A DNA stretch of 9,982 nucleotides, taken from NCBI GenBank assembly GCA_002368805.1, contig DFFH01000094.1:1-9982 (forward strand), read 5' to 3'. Of this stretch, positions 1 to 6,465 are shown in pieces. Each line of letters starts with the position of its first letter. The stretch's first letter is position 1. The notes under the pieces are model-generated. The model was not told the origin of the DNA. It ran no database searches and saw nothing but the letters and a program-made list of their open reading frames with translations. This stretch comes from Mageeibacillus sp. UBA3781. Its GTDB lineage: Bacteria; Bacillota; Clostridia; Saccharofermentanales; Saccharofermentanaceae. A program made the position numbers and the translations under genes.

Positions 1-1040
1 ACGGTCACATGCGACTCGTCGATCATCAGAAGATAATCCTCCGGCATAAAGTCCATGAGCGTATATGGCGGCTCTCCCGGCTTTCGCATCGTCAGATGTC
101 TCGAGTAGTTCTCGATGCCTTTGACGAATCCCGTCTCGGAGAGCATCTCCAGATCGTATCTGGTCTTCTGCTCGAGACGGTATGCCTCGATGAGTTTTCC
201 CTGCTCCCGAAGCTCGGCGAGACGCTCCTCCAGCTCCTCTTCAATCGTCACGATCGCTCTATCGAGTTTCTCCTTCGTCGTCGCATAGTGGGAAGCCGGG
301 AAGATCACGGCATAGTTTCTGTTCCACATTACTTTGCCGCTGATATAGTGCACTTCCGAGATCTTCTCGATCTCATCGCCAAAGAAGGTCACCCTCGTAA
401 GCAGTTCCTCGGAAGACGGCGGAAAGATATCGAGCGTATCGCCCTTTACGCGAAAAGCACCTCGCGTGATCTCAAAGTCATTTCTTACATACTGAAGGTC
501 GATGAGCTTTCGGATCACCGCATCCCTTGACACCTGCATCCCGGATCTGAGATTGATCATCAGGTCCTTATAGTCGGAAGGATCACCGAGGCCATAGATA
601 CAGGAAACAGAGGCCACGACGATAACATCCCTTCTCTCCAGAAGCGCGCTTGTCGCACTATGCCGCATGCGGTCGATCTCGTCATTGATATCACAGTCTT
701 TCTCGATATAGGTATCCGTCGAAGCGATATAGGCTTCCGGCTGGTAGTAGTCATAGTAGGAGACGAAGAACTCCACGGCATTTTCCGGAAAGAAAGCCTT
801 AAACTCCGCGGCAAGCTGCGCCGCCAGCGTCTTATTCGGCGCGATCACGAGTGTCGGCCGCTGGGTCTTCTCGATGATGTTCGCCATCGTAAAGGTCTTG
901 CCGGAACCGGTAACACCGAGAAGTGTCTGCCCCCGCATGCCCGCATTCAGTCCATCGACCAGTTTTTCGATCGCCTGCGGCTGATCTCCGGTCGGAGTAT
1001 AATCGGAATGGATTTTAAACGGAACCATCATCTCGTTCAT
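1..1040 (-). CDS. uvrB: Excinuclease ABC subunit B, N-terminal 346 residues (cut by window edge)
   Basis: UvrB is the damage-verifying helicase-like subunit of nucleotide excision repair: it is loaded by UvrA onto damaged DNA and then recruits UvrC for incision. The translation shows the TGDQPQAI nucleotide-binding signature (residues 17-24), the Walker A loop GVTGSGKT (42-49), the YYDYYQPEAY start of the damage-probing beta-hairpin (about 95-104) and the DESH Walker B box at 341-344, right at the window edge. The family is usually about 660 residues, so roughly half is present. The ATG at 1040 is preceded by a modest AAGGCAGG ribosome binding site and matches the usual UvrB N-terminus. An SOS-type operator and a TATACT -10 lie just upstream, so LexA control is expected. 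It is the last gene of the minus-strand block in view. Identification is secure. Confidence 0.97.
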   Translation of the reverse strand, partial: MNEMMVPFKIHSDYTPTGDQPQAIEKLVDGLNAGMRGQTLLGVTGSGKTFTMANIIEKTQRPTLVIAPNKTLAAQLAAEFKAFFPENAVEFFVSYYDYYQPEAYIASTDTYIEKDCDINDEIDRMRHSATSALLERRDVIVVASVSCIYGLGDPSDYKDLMINLRSGMQVSRDAVIRKLIDLQYVRNDFEITRGAFRVKGDTLDIFPPSSEELLTRVTFFGDEIEKISEVHYISGKVMWNRNYAVIFPASHYATTKEKLDRAIVTIEEELEERLAELREQGKLIEAYRLEQKTRYDLEMLSETGFVKGIENYSRHLTMRKPGEPPYTLMDFMPEDYLLMIDESHVT

Positions 1041-1058
1041 AAAAGCCTGCCTTCTGTT

Positions 1059-1086
1059 CGAACATATTTTCGTCCGATTCAGTATA
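1059..1086 (-). promoter_or_regulatory. LexA (SOS) operator and -10 element for uvrB
   Basis: The 14 bp CGAACATATTTTCG at 1059-1072 differs at one position from a perfect CGAACATATGTTCG palindrome and fits the Firmicutes LexA/DinR consensus (CGAACnnnnGTTYC) closely. It lies between a TATACT -10 (minus strand, 1081-1086) and the uvrB start codon at 1040, where bound LexA would block transcription. The -35 is weak (TTTCTC-like at a 17-bp spacing). uvrB is a classical SOS gene, which supports the call. Confidence 0.75.
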
Positions 1087-1138
1087 GCACATCTCTCTAT
1101 AAAGAGAAAGCCTTTTTCACAAAGGTATTACAAACAGA

Positions 1139-1267
1139 TTAGCCACCTACAGGAAGTTCTTTCAGATGCTCGTCATGTTTGCCGGTTTGTTTCTTCTTTT
1201 TCAGCGGAGGAACGATTTCTTCGATGTCCGCTTCAGCATCGAATATCTCCTCGTTATGAGTACTCCG
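1139..1267 (-). other. Displaced C-terminal tail of the upstream membrane protein (frameshifted)
   Basis: A second reading frame continues past the stop of the 249-codon gene for 42 residues. It encodes an acidic stretch (EEIFDAEADIEEI) followed by a lysine-rich stretch (KKKKQTGKHDEHLK) ending in ELPVGG and TAA. It has no ribosome binding site and no plausible start of its own. The two frames meet at a run of five C (1268-1272, GGGGG on the coding strand). Dropping one base there joins the upstream frame, ending ...VEPYLG, to this tail, giving a 287-residue product. It may be a mutational frameshift, a sequencing error or a slippery run. It could also be a chance open frame, but the clear charge pattern argues for real coding history. 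Confidence 0.45.
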
Positions 1268-2003
1268 CCCCCAAGTACGGTTCAACGATTGAATAATCAT
1301 CATGATCCGCGACTTTAAAATCATAATCCATACTTGATTTCATTTGCTGCCAAACTTCATCACTAATCAATGGCTGGTCAAACACCTCATATGTGAAGTA
1401 TGATCTCCCATTGTATAAACACAGCTCCAATTTGTCCCACTCTGTCAGCGGATCCAAAGAGTCGAATTCACCGCAAAGAACAACTTCTTCCACAAACTCC
1501 ATTGCAGTCCCGGTTATGTGTGCCAATCCCCATTTGCTTGATGTCTCAAGGCAGCAAAGATGAACATAAACCATCGTTCCCTTCGTCTCTCCAGTAACCG
1601 GTTCTTGATTAGTCAAAATAACAAGAGGCGTTCCCACAGGATAATCAACTGACACATCGCTACTCAGTACAACCTGATATATCACTCCACTCTTGAGATG
1701 TTTTTCACAATAATCTTTCATATTCTTCAGTAGAGGAATAATATCATCATACGTTGTGTTTTCATATACTTCAAAAATATACTGTCGTATATCATCGCGG
1801 GGTGCCCGAACAAATTCAAATTGTGTTCTATCTCCGTCAATGGATTGGCAATAGGATATTTCGTTATGATATCGAGTATGATAGTGAATCTTCTTGATTA
1901 ATTCGGCCCAAACATTCCAAAACGGGAGGACAATAATTGCTATAGCAATTACAATTACTATTGCCTTTGGAAATCTGCTTGTCCATTTATTCTTTATATT
2001 CAC
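1254..2003 (-). CDS. Membrane-anchored protein of unknown function, 249 residues
   Basis: No family is recognised. The product starts with a short basic segment and one strongly hydrophobic helix (about residues 14-31, rich in I, V and A), followed by a soluble domain of about 215 residues that should lie outside the membrane. That domain carries several Cys residues (including LCC and LCG) and is rich in D, E, Y and V. The start is GTG at 2003, chosen because AAGGAG at 2014-2019 sits 10 bp upstream and no in-frame ATG occurs nearby. Codon use is much more AT-rich (ATA, TAT, AAT, ACA) than in uvrB, tatD or metG, suggesting acquisition. The stop at 1254 may be premature, since a coding-like tail continues in another frame after a G run at 1268-1272. 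It directly follows a decayed gene and may have formed a pair with it. Confidence 0.75.
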   Translation of the reverse strand: MNIKNKWTSRFPKAIVIVIAIAIIVLPFWNVWAELIKKIHYHTRYHNEISYCQSIDGDRTQFEFVRAPRDDIRQYIFEVYENTTYDDIIPLLKNMKDYCEKHLKSGVIYQVVLSSDVSVDYPVGTPLVILTNQEPVTGETKGTMVYVHLCCLETSSKWGLAHITGTAMEFVEEVVLCGEFDSLDPLTEWDKLELCLYNGRSYFTYEVFDQPLISDEVWQQMKSSMDYDFKVADHDDYSIVEPYLGAEYS

Positions 2004-2027
2004 CGTATTACTACTCCTTCCAGTCTT

Positions 2028-2396
2028 CTACGGCTCATCGGACAAATTCATCAGGACAAGGTTCCCGTTATATCCCATCCCCCAATTGGCATATTCCAGA
2101 TACGAGAGAGAATAATCGGATGCGTCCACAGTTCTTGTCACAGTATTCAGAAGATAGACTGTTGGGAGATCACTAACCGGCTGTCCATCGGAAGTAGAGA
2201 CGGTCATCCCGAAACTGACAGAGCTTTCCGGCAGGATATCCTGATTTCATCCGGCATTCTTGACTGTATAACTTCCATCGTCGTTGCTTTCGAACACTTC
2301 CGCTCCTCAGGTTCCACCCTCCTTGGAAGACTTTTCCTAAGGTGCGTGGTAAAGCTGTCGCGTCTTCTTTTTGAATGCCTATATACGCAATATATC
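2028..2396 (-). pseudogene. Decayed gene of unknown function with in-frame stops
   Basis: The last 59 codons (2207-2028) read like a real extracellular beta-rich protein, with segments such as VSFGMTVSTSDGQPVSDL and SLSYLEYANWGMGYNGNL, ending SDEP and TAG. The same frame continues upstream through TGA at 2247-2249 into EVFESNDDGSYTVKNAG, then meets another TGA at 2307-2309. Further upstream, coding-like sequence (YIAYIGIQKEDATALP) appears in a different frame, so at least two nonsense changes and one frameshift are implied. No start codon with a ribosome binding site is found for a complete gene. It ends 25 bp before the GTG of the 249-codon gene and shares that gene's AT-rich composition. 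No family is recognised. Translation of only the last 59 codons from ATG 2207 is possible but lacks a good ribosome binding site. Confidence 0.6.
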
Positions 2397-2440
2397 ATGG
2401 TCTGTAGCTGAAGTAAAGCGCGCGGTTTATGCCTCTCTTT

Positions 2441-2493
2441 TAAAAAAACAAGAGGGGCGTCTCATTAAGTTGCATGAAAATGAGACAGCCCCT
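2441..2493 (-). terminator. Rho-independent terminator of the XRE regulator gene
   Basis: AGGGGCGTCTCATT (2453-2466) pairs with AATGAGACAGCCCCT (2479-2493), a 14-bp stem with one bulged base and a 12-base loop. On the minus strand it is followed by a run of seven T (plus-strand A at 2442-2448), which is the classical form. It lies 37 bp after the stop codon of the regulator. Confidence 0.85.
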
Positions 2494-2529
2494 TCCGCCT
2501 TTAAGGAGGTGATTATTATATGCATCGGA

Positions 2530-2760
2530 TCAGTCCATCGTATCGACGACTAAGATCCTCTCGATCGGTACTTGAAATGTCAGCGACAGCACGACGAGAT
2601 TATCGATCGTCGGCATCGTCAGTCCTCTCTGCCACTTGTAGATTGCCTGGGGTGTGGCAAACCCGAAAATATCCTGAAGATCACGTACGGACAAGCCCGC
2701 GTCCTCGCGGAGCCGCACGATATTACATCCTGTTTCTTCCATGTTGATGATTGGTAGCAT
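2530..2760 (-). CDS. Small XRE-family helix-turn-helix regulator, 76 residues
   Basis: This is a single-domain DNA-binding protein of the Cro/CI (XRE) type. Residues about 13-60 form the helix-turn-helix: NIVRLREDAGLSVRDLQ is the first two helices and TPQAIYKWQRG the recognition helix and following turn. The remaining helix (TIDNLVVLSLTFQVPIERIL) closes the fold. Highly similar small regulators with GFATPQAIYKWQ are, from memory, frequent in Clostridia; their targets are mostly unknown. The ATG at 2760 is preceded by a GGGGGA ribosome binding site, whereas the second Met (residue 7) has none. The gene has its own strong terminator. No clear promoter was found between it and the terminator at 2792-2830, so it may depend on read-through or on a cryptic promoter. 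Its neighbours suggest local regulation, but that is inference. Confidence 0.88.
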   Translation of the reverse strand: MLPIINMEETGCNIVRLREDAGLSVRDLQDIFGFATPQAIYKWQRGLTMPTIDNLVVLSLTFQVPIERILVVDTMD

Positions 2761-2791
2761 AGGTCATTCCCCCATTTCCTTTTTTGAATCT

Positions 2792-2830
2792 AAAAAAACC
2801 GCTTTCCCTTTTTAGCCTTGGAAAAGCGGT
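2792..2830 (-). terminator. Rho-independent terminator after the 49-codon gene
   Basis: ACCGCTTTCC (2798-2807) pairs with GGAAAAGCGGT (2820-2830), giving about ten base pairs, and is followed on the minus strand by seven T (plus-strand A at 2792-2798). It lies 31 bp after the stop codon at 2861, and so ends the small gene and insulates or attenuates the XRE regulator next in line. Confidence 0.8.
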
Positions 2831-2849
2831 CGTGTTTCTAACGAGTGAA

Positions 2850-2878
2850 TGTGAAACTATTCAGCAGAACGTTTCACA
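2850..2878. repeat. Inverted repeat TGTGAAAC / GTTTCACA around a stop codon
   Basis: TGTGAAAC (2850-2857) and its exact complement GTTTCACA (2871-2878) flank a 13-bp spacer that contains the stop codon of the 49-codon gene. A third copy, TGTGAAAC (3012-3019), sits between that gene's ribosome binding site and its ATG. It could be a small hairpin or an operator half-site; no protein can be assigned. Confidence 0.4.
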
Positions 2879-3010
2879 AGTGCTTTTCCAAAAGGAGCCT
2901 TTATAATCACGCTTATAATCATGAGAGGCGAATCCCATGACACATGTACCGGCTGCATTAATAATGGCTGTGACTTTAATTGATGTATGTTTAATATTCC
3001 AAACTGTCAT
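2861..3010 (-). CDS. Small protein of unknown function, 49 residues, three cysteines
   Basis: The frame opens with ATG at 3010 and ends with TGA at 2861. The product begins MTVWNIKHTSIKVTAIINAA, then GTCVMGFASHDYKRDYKGSF, and ends WKSTCETFC. Evidence for translation is a strong AAAGGAG ribosome binding site about ten bases before the ATG, a plausible promoter about 80 bp upstream, and a clean rho-independent terminator shortly after the stop. The first half is mildly hydrophobic but too short and polar for a sure membrane helix. The second half is charged and aromatic and ends with two Cys in five residues. No family is recognised. Possible roles are a small regulatory, antimicrobial or toxin peptide, or the leader of the XRE regulator that follows; none of these is shown. 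Composition is AT-rich like its neighbours to the left. Confidence 0.6.
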   Translation of the reverse strand: MTVWNIKHTSIKVTAIINAAGTCVMGFASHDYKRDYKGSFWKSTCETFC

Positions 3011-3087
3011 TTGTGAAACGCTCCTTTCTGTAAATTTAGTGTTTTATCTTTCGATATACATAATGTACCACTATGATTTTTATTTGT

Positions 3088-3116
3088 CAGTATACTACCA
3101 GTATAATTTTCGACAA
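3088..3116 (-). promoter_or_regulatory. Candidate promoter for the 49-codon gene, with a tandem repeat
   Basis: On the minus strand TTGTCG (3111-3116) and TATACT (3089-3094) are separated by 16 bp, a fair sigma-A-like promoter about 80 bp upstream of the ATG at 3010. The heptamer TATACTG occurs twice (3088-3094 and 3099-3105), exactly 11 bp apart, so both copies face the same side of the helix. This could be chance duplication of a -10 or a regulator site. A weaker CTGACA-17-TACATT alternative lies closer to the gene. Confidence 0.45.
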
Positions 3117-3136
3117 TTTTTTCTTCGCCAGATCCA

Positions 3137-3607
3137 TCATTCCTCGTAATACATATACATATTGAATACGTGTGCGCCCTCTTCTTCCTCGATATCCAGG
3201 AAACATACGAGCGTGCCGTCCTTGGCATAACCGACAATGACCCAGGAGACCTCGATCGGCTCCGGAATCAGTTTCTGATCGGAAAACATCGAATACTTCT
3301 CGATGTTATACTCGGAAAGCGGGATCTCATGGTAATCATCCCCCAGCATCCCCTGAAGCGTAGCGATCGTCTCCTCCAGATGGTCCGCATTATCGATCCT
3401 CACTTTCGCCTCGAAGCGCTTCCTGTTAAAGATCGATCCGTATTTCACGAAATCCTCGATCGTGCAGTAGTCCGGAAGCGAATAGCCGGTCTTTCTCTCG
3501 ATGAGATCCTTTTTATTACTATCACGGATCACAAACACGAGAAGGATCGTGCCAAGCACCACCAGAAGAGCGGCAAGAATAATGATCGTTTTATTCTTCT
3601 TCATCAT
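3137..3607 (-). CDS. Membrane-anchored protein of unknown function, 156 residues
   Basis: The product has a lysine-rich start (MMKKNK), one hydrophobic helix (about residues 7-27) and a soluble domain of about 125 residues, so a single-pass anchor with the domain outside the membrane is expected. There is no lipobox cysteine, so it is not a typical lipoprotein. The soluble part is acidic, ends in EEEEGAHVFNMYMYYEE, and holds two Cys. No family is recognised. The ATG at 3607 overlaps the tatD stop as ATGA, and a GGAAAGG ribosome binding site lies inside the end of tatD, so translation is probably coupled to tatD and the gene belongs to the metG-tatD operon. In Bacillus this operon position is followed by other genes (yabE, rnmV, ksgA), so this is a lineage-specific addition. 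Confidence 0.8.
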   Translation of the reverse strand: MMKKNKTIIILAALLVVLGTILLVFVIRDSNKKDLIERKTGYSLPDYCTIEDFVKYGSIFNRKRFEAKVRIDNADHLEETIATLQGMLGDDYHEIPLSEYNIEKYSMFSDQKLIPEPIEVSWVIVGYAKDGTLVCFLDIEEEEGAHVFNMYMYYEE

Positions 3608-4413
3608 GTATCCTTTCCGAAAAGACGCTGCGCATTCTCTGTCGTGATCCTCGCCATCTCCTCGGGGGAGATCTCCTTGAGGCGCGCCATCTCTTCCACT
3701 ACATACTTCACATATGCCGGTTCATTTCTATGTCCTCTGTGCGGGACCGGTGCCATATACGGCGAATCCGTCTCGACCAGAAGCCTGTCCAGCGGGCACA
3801 TACGGATGACGTCCGGTGCTTTTCGCGCATTCTTAAACGTGATCGGTCCGTCAAAGCCGAGATAGAATCCCATGTCCAGAAGGATCTTCGCCGTCTCGAC
3901 CGATCCGGAGAAACAGTGCAGCACACCCGGAGCTCTCCGAAGTACATTCTGCTCATAAAGCGACTTCAGGATGAAAAGTGTATCCTCACAGGCGTCTCTC
4001 TCATGGATCACTGCCGGCAGATCGTATCTGTAAGCAAGTCCCATCTGATAGATGAAAGCCATCGCCTCAAATGCCGGAGATGCGTCATCGTAGTGATAAT
4101 CCATACCGATCTCTCCGACCGCCACGATCCCGAGTTCATCCTTATGCTTGAGCCACTGCTCGAGCTGCCACTTCGCTTCATCGTTAAAGTTCGTGGCATC
4201 CTCCGGATGCACGCCCACCATACAGGAGAGCTTCACTCCGGAGTTCTCTTTCGCTTTTCTGACCTCCAGGGAGATCGCGCTGTCTTCGATCGTCGAGCTT
4301 GCCAGCAGGATATGATTCACGCCGGCTGCTTTCGCGTTTTCCAGCACTTCGTCGATGTCGTCTTTATACTCTTCACGCCAGTTCAGATGAGCATGCGTGT
4401 CAAAGATCTCCAT
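3604..4413 (-). CDS. tatD: TatD-family metal-dependent hydrolase (DNase)
   Basis: TatD proteins are TIM-barrel, divalent-metal hydrolases; characterised members act as 3'-5' DNases in the cytoplasm. The metal ligands are visible: H7 and H9 in DTHAHL, E101 in GEIGMDYH, H137 in VIHERDA, H166 in LHCFSGS and D216 in ETDSPYMAP. The 269-residue length is normal (about 255-270). The ATG at 4413 lies only three bases after the metG stop, with GGAGGTG inside the end of metG as ribosome binding site, so translation is probably coupled. The metG-tatD order is conserved in many Firmicutes. The gene overlaps the following small membrane protein gene by ATGA. The family is certain; the exact physiological substrate in this organism is not. 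Confidence 0.95.
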   Translation of the reverse strand: MEIFDTHAHLNWREEYKDDIDEVLENAKAAGVNHILLASSTIEDSAISLEVRKAKENSGVKLSCMVGVHPEDATNFNDEAKWQLEQWLKHKDELGIVAVGEIGMDYHYDDASPAFEAMAFIYQMGLAYRYDLPAVIHERDACEDTLFILKSLYEQNVLRRAPGVLHCFSGSVETAKILLDMGFYLGFDGPITFKNARKAPDVIRMCPLDRLLVETDSPYMAPVPHRGHRNEPAYVKYVVEEMARLKEISPEEMARITTENAQRLFGKDT

Positions 4414-4416
4414 CGA

Positions 4417-6360
4417 TCAGGACACCTCCGCTCCCGGCTCGACGCCTTCCGGTACAGACAGGAGAGCATAGTCGCCGTTCGGTTTTTCGGCACAGAGGAT
4501 CATGCCGTAGGAATCAAATCCGCGGAGTTTTCTCGGTGCAAGGTTTGCGACCCATACGACCATCTTTCCGACCATTTCTTCCGGAGTATAGTACTGTGCG
4601 ATACCGGAGAGCACCTGCATCTTCCGGTCACCGACATCCAGCTGCATTCGAAGGAGCTTATCCGCCTTCGGAACTTTCTCGCACTCGAGGACTTTTGCCG
4701 CACGAAGCTCAAGCTTGGCAAAATCGTCATAGACGATCTCGTCCTTATGCTCCAAGACCTTGCCCTGTGCCGCAGCAAGAGCAGCCTCGGAGATCTTTCC
4801 GAGTTCCTCCATCTCTTTCTCCATATCCAGTCTCGGGAAAAGCACTTCCCCTTTCTGAACAGTAACATCGGCAGCAAGTGCGCCCACCTTGTCGGAAGCG
4901 TCCCAGGCGCAGGCCTCCTCGGAGGCGCCGATCTGCTTCCAGATCTCCGGGCAGGTATTCGGCATTACCGGATTTAAGAGGATCGAGCACATACGGATCG
5001 TATCCAGAAGGTTATAAAGTACTGTCGCCAGACGGACCTTCTTACTCTCATCCTTGGCGAGCACCCACGGTGCATTCTCATCGATATACTTGTTGGCACG
5101 GGCGATGACCTTGAAGATCTCGGCAAGTGCTGCGGAGATATGCAGCGTCTCATAGTTCTCTTCCACAAAAGAACGCAGGCCCTTGACCATGTTGAGAAGC
5201 TCGTCATCGAGCGGATCTGTCTCACGCTCTGTCGGGAGAGTGCCGTCGAAGTACTTGATCGCCATGGCAACTGTTCTGGAAACGAGGTTTCCGAGGTCAT
5301 TTGCCAGGTCAGTGTTGATACGCTGTACCATCTGCTCATTAGAGAACGGGCAGTCCGCACCAAAAGGCATCTCACGGAGGAGATGGTAACGGACGGCATC
5401 CACGCCGTATCTGTCCGCCAGGATAAACGGATCGATAACGTTACCTGTGGATTTACCCATCTTCGCACCGCCGAAGGTGATCCAGCCGTGGCCGTAGATA
5501 TGCTTCGGCAGAGGGAGATCCAGCGCCATCAGGATCGCCGGCCAGATGAGAGAGTGGAAACGGACGATCTCTTTTGCCATGACATGAATGTCAGCAGGCC
5601 AGTATTTCTCGAAATCGTGATAGGTGTTATTCCCGTAGCCCAGAGCAGTGATATAGTTGCTCAATGCATCGACCCATACATAGACGACATGCTTCTCATC
5701 GAAAGATACCGGAATACCCCATGTAAAACTCGTTCTGGAGACACAGAGGTCTTCGAGGCCCGGCTTGATGAAGTTGTTGATCATCTCGTTTACGCGGGAC
5801 TTCGGCTCGAGGAAATTTCTCTCCTCATCAAGAAGCAGTGCTTCGAGCTTATCGGAGAAAGCAGAGAGCTTGAAGAAATATGCCTCTTCTTCCGCATCTA
5901 CGACTTCACGTCCGCAGTCCGGGCATTTTCCGTCCTTCAGCTGGCTCTCGGTCCAGAAAGACTCGCAAGGCGTGCAGTACTTTCCGACATACTTGCCCTT
6001 ATAGATGTATCCCTTATCGTACAGAGCCTTGAAGATATTCTGGACAGACTCCACATGATACGGATCGGTGGTTCTGATAAAACGGTCATATGTGATATCA
6101 AGGCGTTCCCAGAGTTTTTTGAAGTTGGCAACGATTCCGTCCACGTACTCCTTCGGGGTCACGCCGATCTCCTGTGCCTTCTTCTCGATCTTCTGGCCAT
6201 GCTCATCGGTACCGGTCAGAAACATGACATCAAAACCCTGCATTCGCTTATATCTGGAAACTACGTCGCATGCGAGCGTCGTGTAGCAGTGTCCCACGTG
6301 CGGGTTACCCGACGGATAATAGATCGGTGTTGTGATGTAATACTTCTGTTTTTCGGCCAT
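4417..6360 (-). CDS. metG: Methionine--tRNA ligase with C-terminal tRNA-binding domain
   Basis: The enzyme charges tRNA-Met with methionine using ATP in the cytoplasm. The Rossmann core starts with PIYYPSGNPHVGH, holding the HIGH-type box HVGH (21-24). A zinc knuckle has C129, C132, C146 and C149. The second ATP motif is KMGKS (300-304), a known variant of KMSKS. VWVDALSNYI (228-237) is typical of the family. The anticodon-binding helical domain occupies about 345-470, and residues about 545-647 form the OB-fold tRNA-binding domain (ELRAAKVLECEKVPKADKLL and following), which promotes dimerisation and tRNA capture. The length of 647 fits the Firmicutes-type enzyme. The ATG at 6360 has AAGGAGG about ten bases upstream and an extended -10 promoter further up. 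It is the first gene of an operon with tatD. Confidence 0.98.
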   Translation of the reverse strand: MAEKQKYYITTPIYYPSGNPHVGHCYTTLACDVVSRYKRMQGFDVMFLTGTDEHGQKIEKKAQEIGVTPKEYVDGIVANFKKLWERLDITYDRFIRTTDPYHVESVQNIFKALYDKGYIYKGKYVGKYCTPCESFWTESQLKDGKCPDCGREVVDAEEEAYFFKLSAFSDKLEALLLDEERNFLEPKSRVNEMINNFIKPGLEDLCVSRTSFTWGIPVSFDEKHVVYVWVDALSNYITALGYGNNTYHDFEKYWPADIHVMAKEIVRFHSLIWPAILMALDLPLPKHIYGHGWITFGGAKMGKSTGNVIDPFILADRYGVDAVRYHLLREMPFGADCPFSNEQMVQRINTDLANDLGNLVSRTVAMAIKYFDGTLPTERETDPLDDELLNMVKGLRSFVEENYETLHISAALAEIFKVIARANKYIDENAPWVLAKDESKKVRLATVLYNLLDTIRMCSILLNPVMPNTCPEIWKQIGASEEACAWDASDKVGALAADVTVQKGEVLFPRLDMEKEMEELGKISEAALAAAQGKVLEHKDEIVYDDFAKLELRAAKVLECEKVPKADKLLRMQLDVGDRKMQVLSGIAQYYTPEEMVGKMVVWVANLAPRKLRGFDSYGMILCAEKPNGDYALLSVPEGVEPGAEVS

Positions 6361-6401
6361 ATGATATGCGCCTCCTTCTATTTTGCAAATTGCATCTTGA
6401 T

Positions 6402-6431
6402 ATTATAACAAGAATAGATAGGGAAAATCAA
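6402..6431 (-). promoter_or_regulatory. Extended -10 promoter of the metG-tatD operon
   Basis: On the minus strand TGTTATAAT gives a perfect TATAAT (6402-6407) with the extended TG element. TTGATT (6426-6431) lies 18 bp upstream as -35. Transcription would begin about 35 bp before the metG ATG, leaving a short leader that holds the AAGGAGG ribosome binding site. No T-box element fits in such a leader. Confidence 0.75.
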
Positions 6432-6465
6432 TGAATCTTCTATGAGGAAGCTAATCCTTTGTTTT

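Noticed and set aside
2371..2553. A 60-codon plus-strand frame with a fairly protein-like translation
   Set aside because: It has no ribosome binding site and runs straight through the terminator palindrome of the minus-strand regulator, so much of its sequence is explained by the hairpin.
2520..2747. A 75-codon plus-strand frame preceded by a very strong ribosome-binding-like sequence (AAGGAGGTGATT at 2503-2514)
   Set aside because: It is fully antisense to the well-supported XRE gene, its product is arginine- and serine-rich as expected of a shadow frame, and there is no matching promoter or terminator. The ribosome-binding match is striking but probably accidental.
3730..4977. A 415-codon plus-strand open frame
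   Set aside because: It is antisense to tatD and metG, which have full sets of catalytic motifs, and its His/Arg/Leu-rich product is typical of a frame complementary to real genes.
5140..6408. A 422-codon plus-strand open frame
   Set aside because: It lies opposite metG, whose sequence is unambiguous; no ribosome binding site or recognised domain supports the antisense frame.
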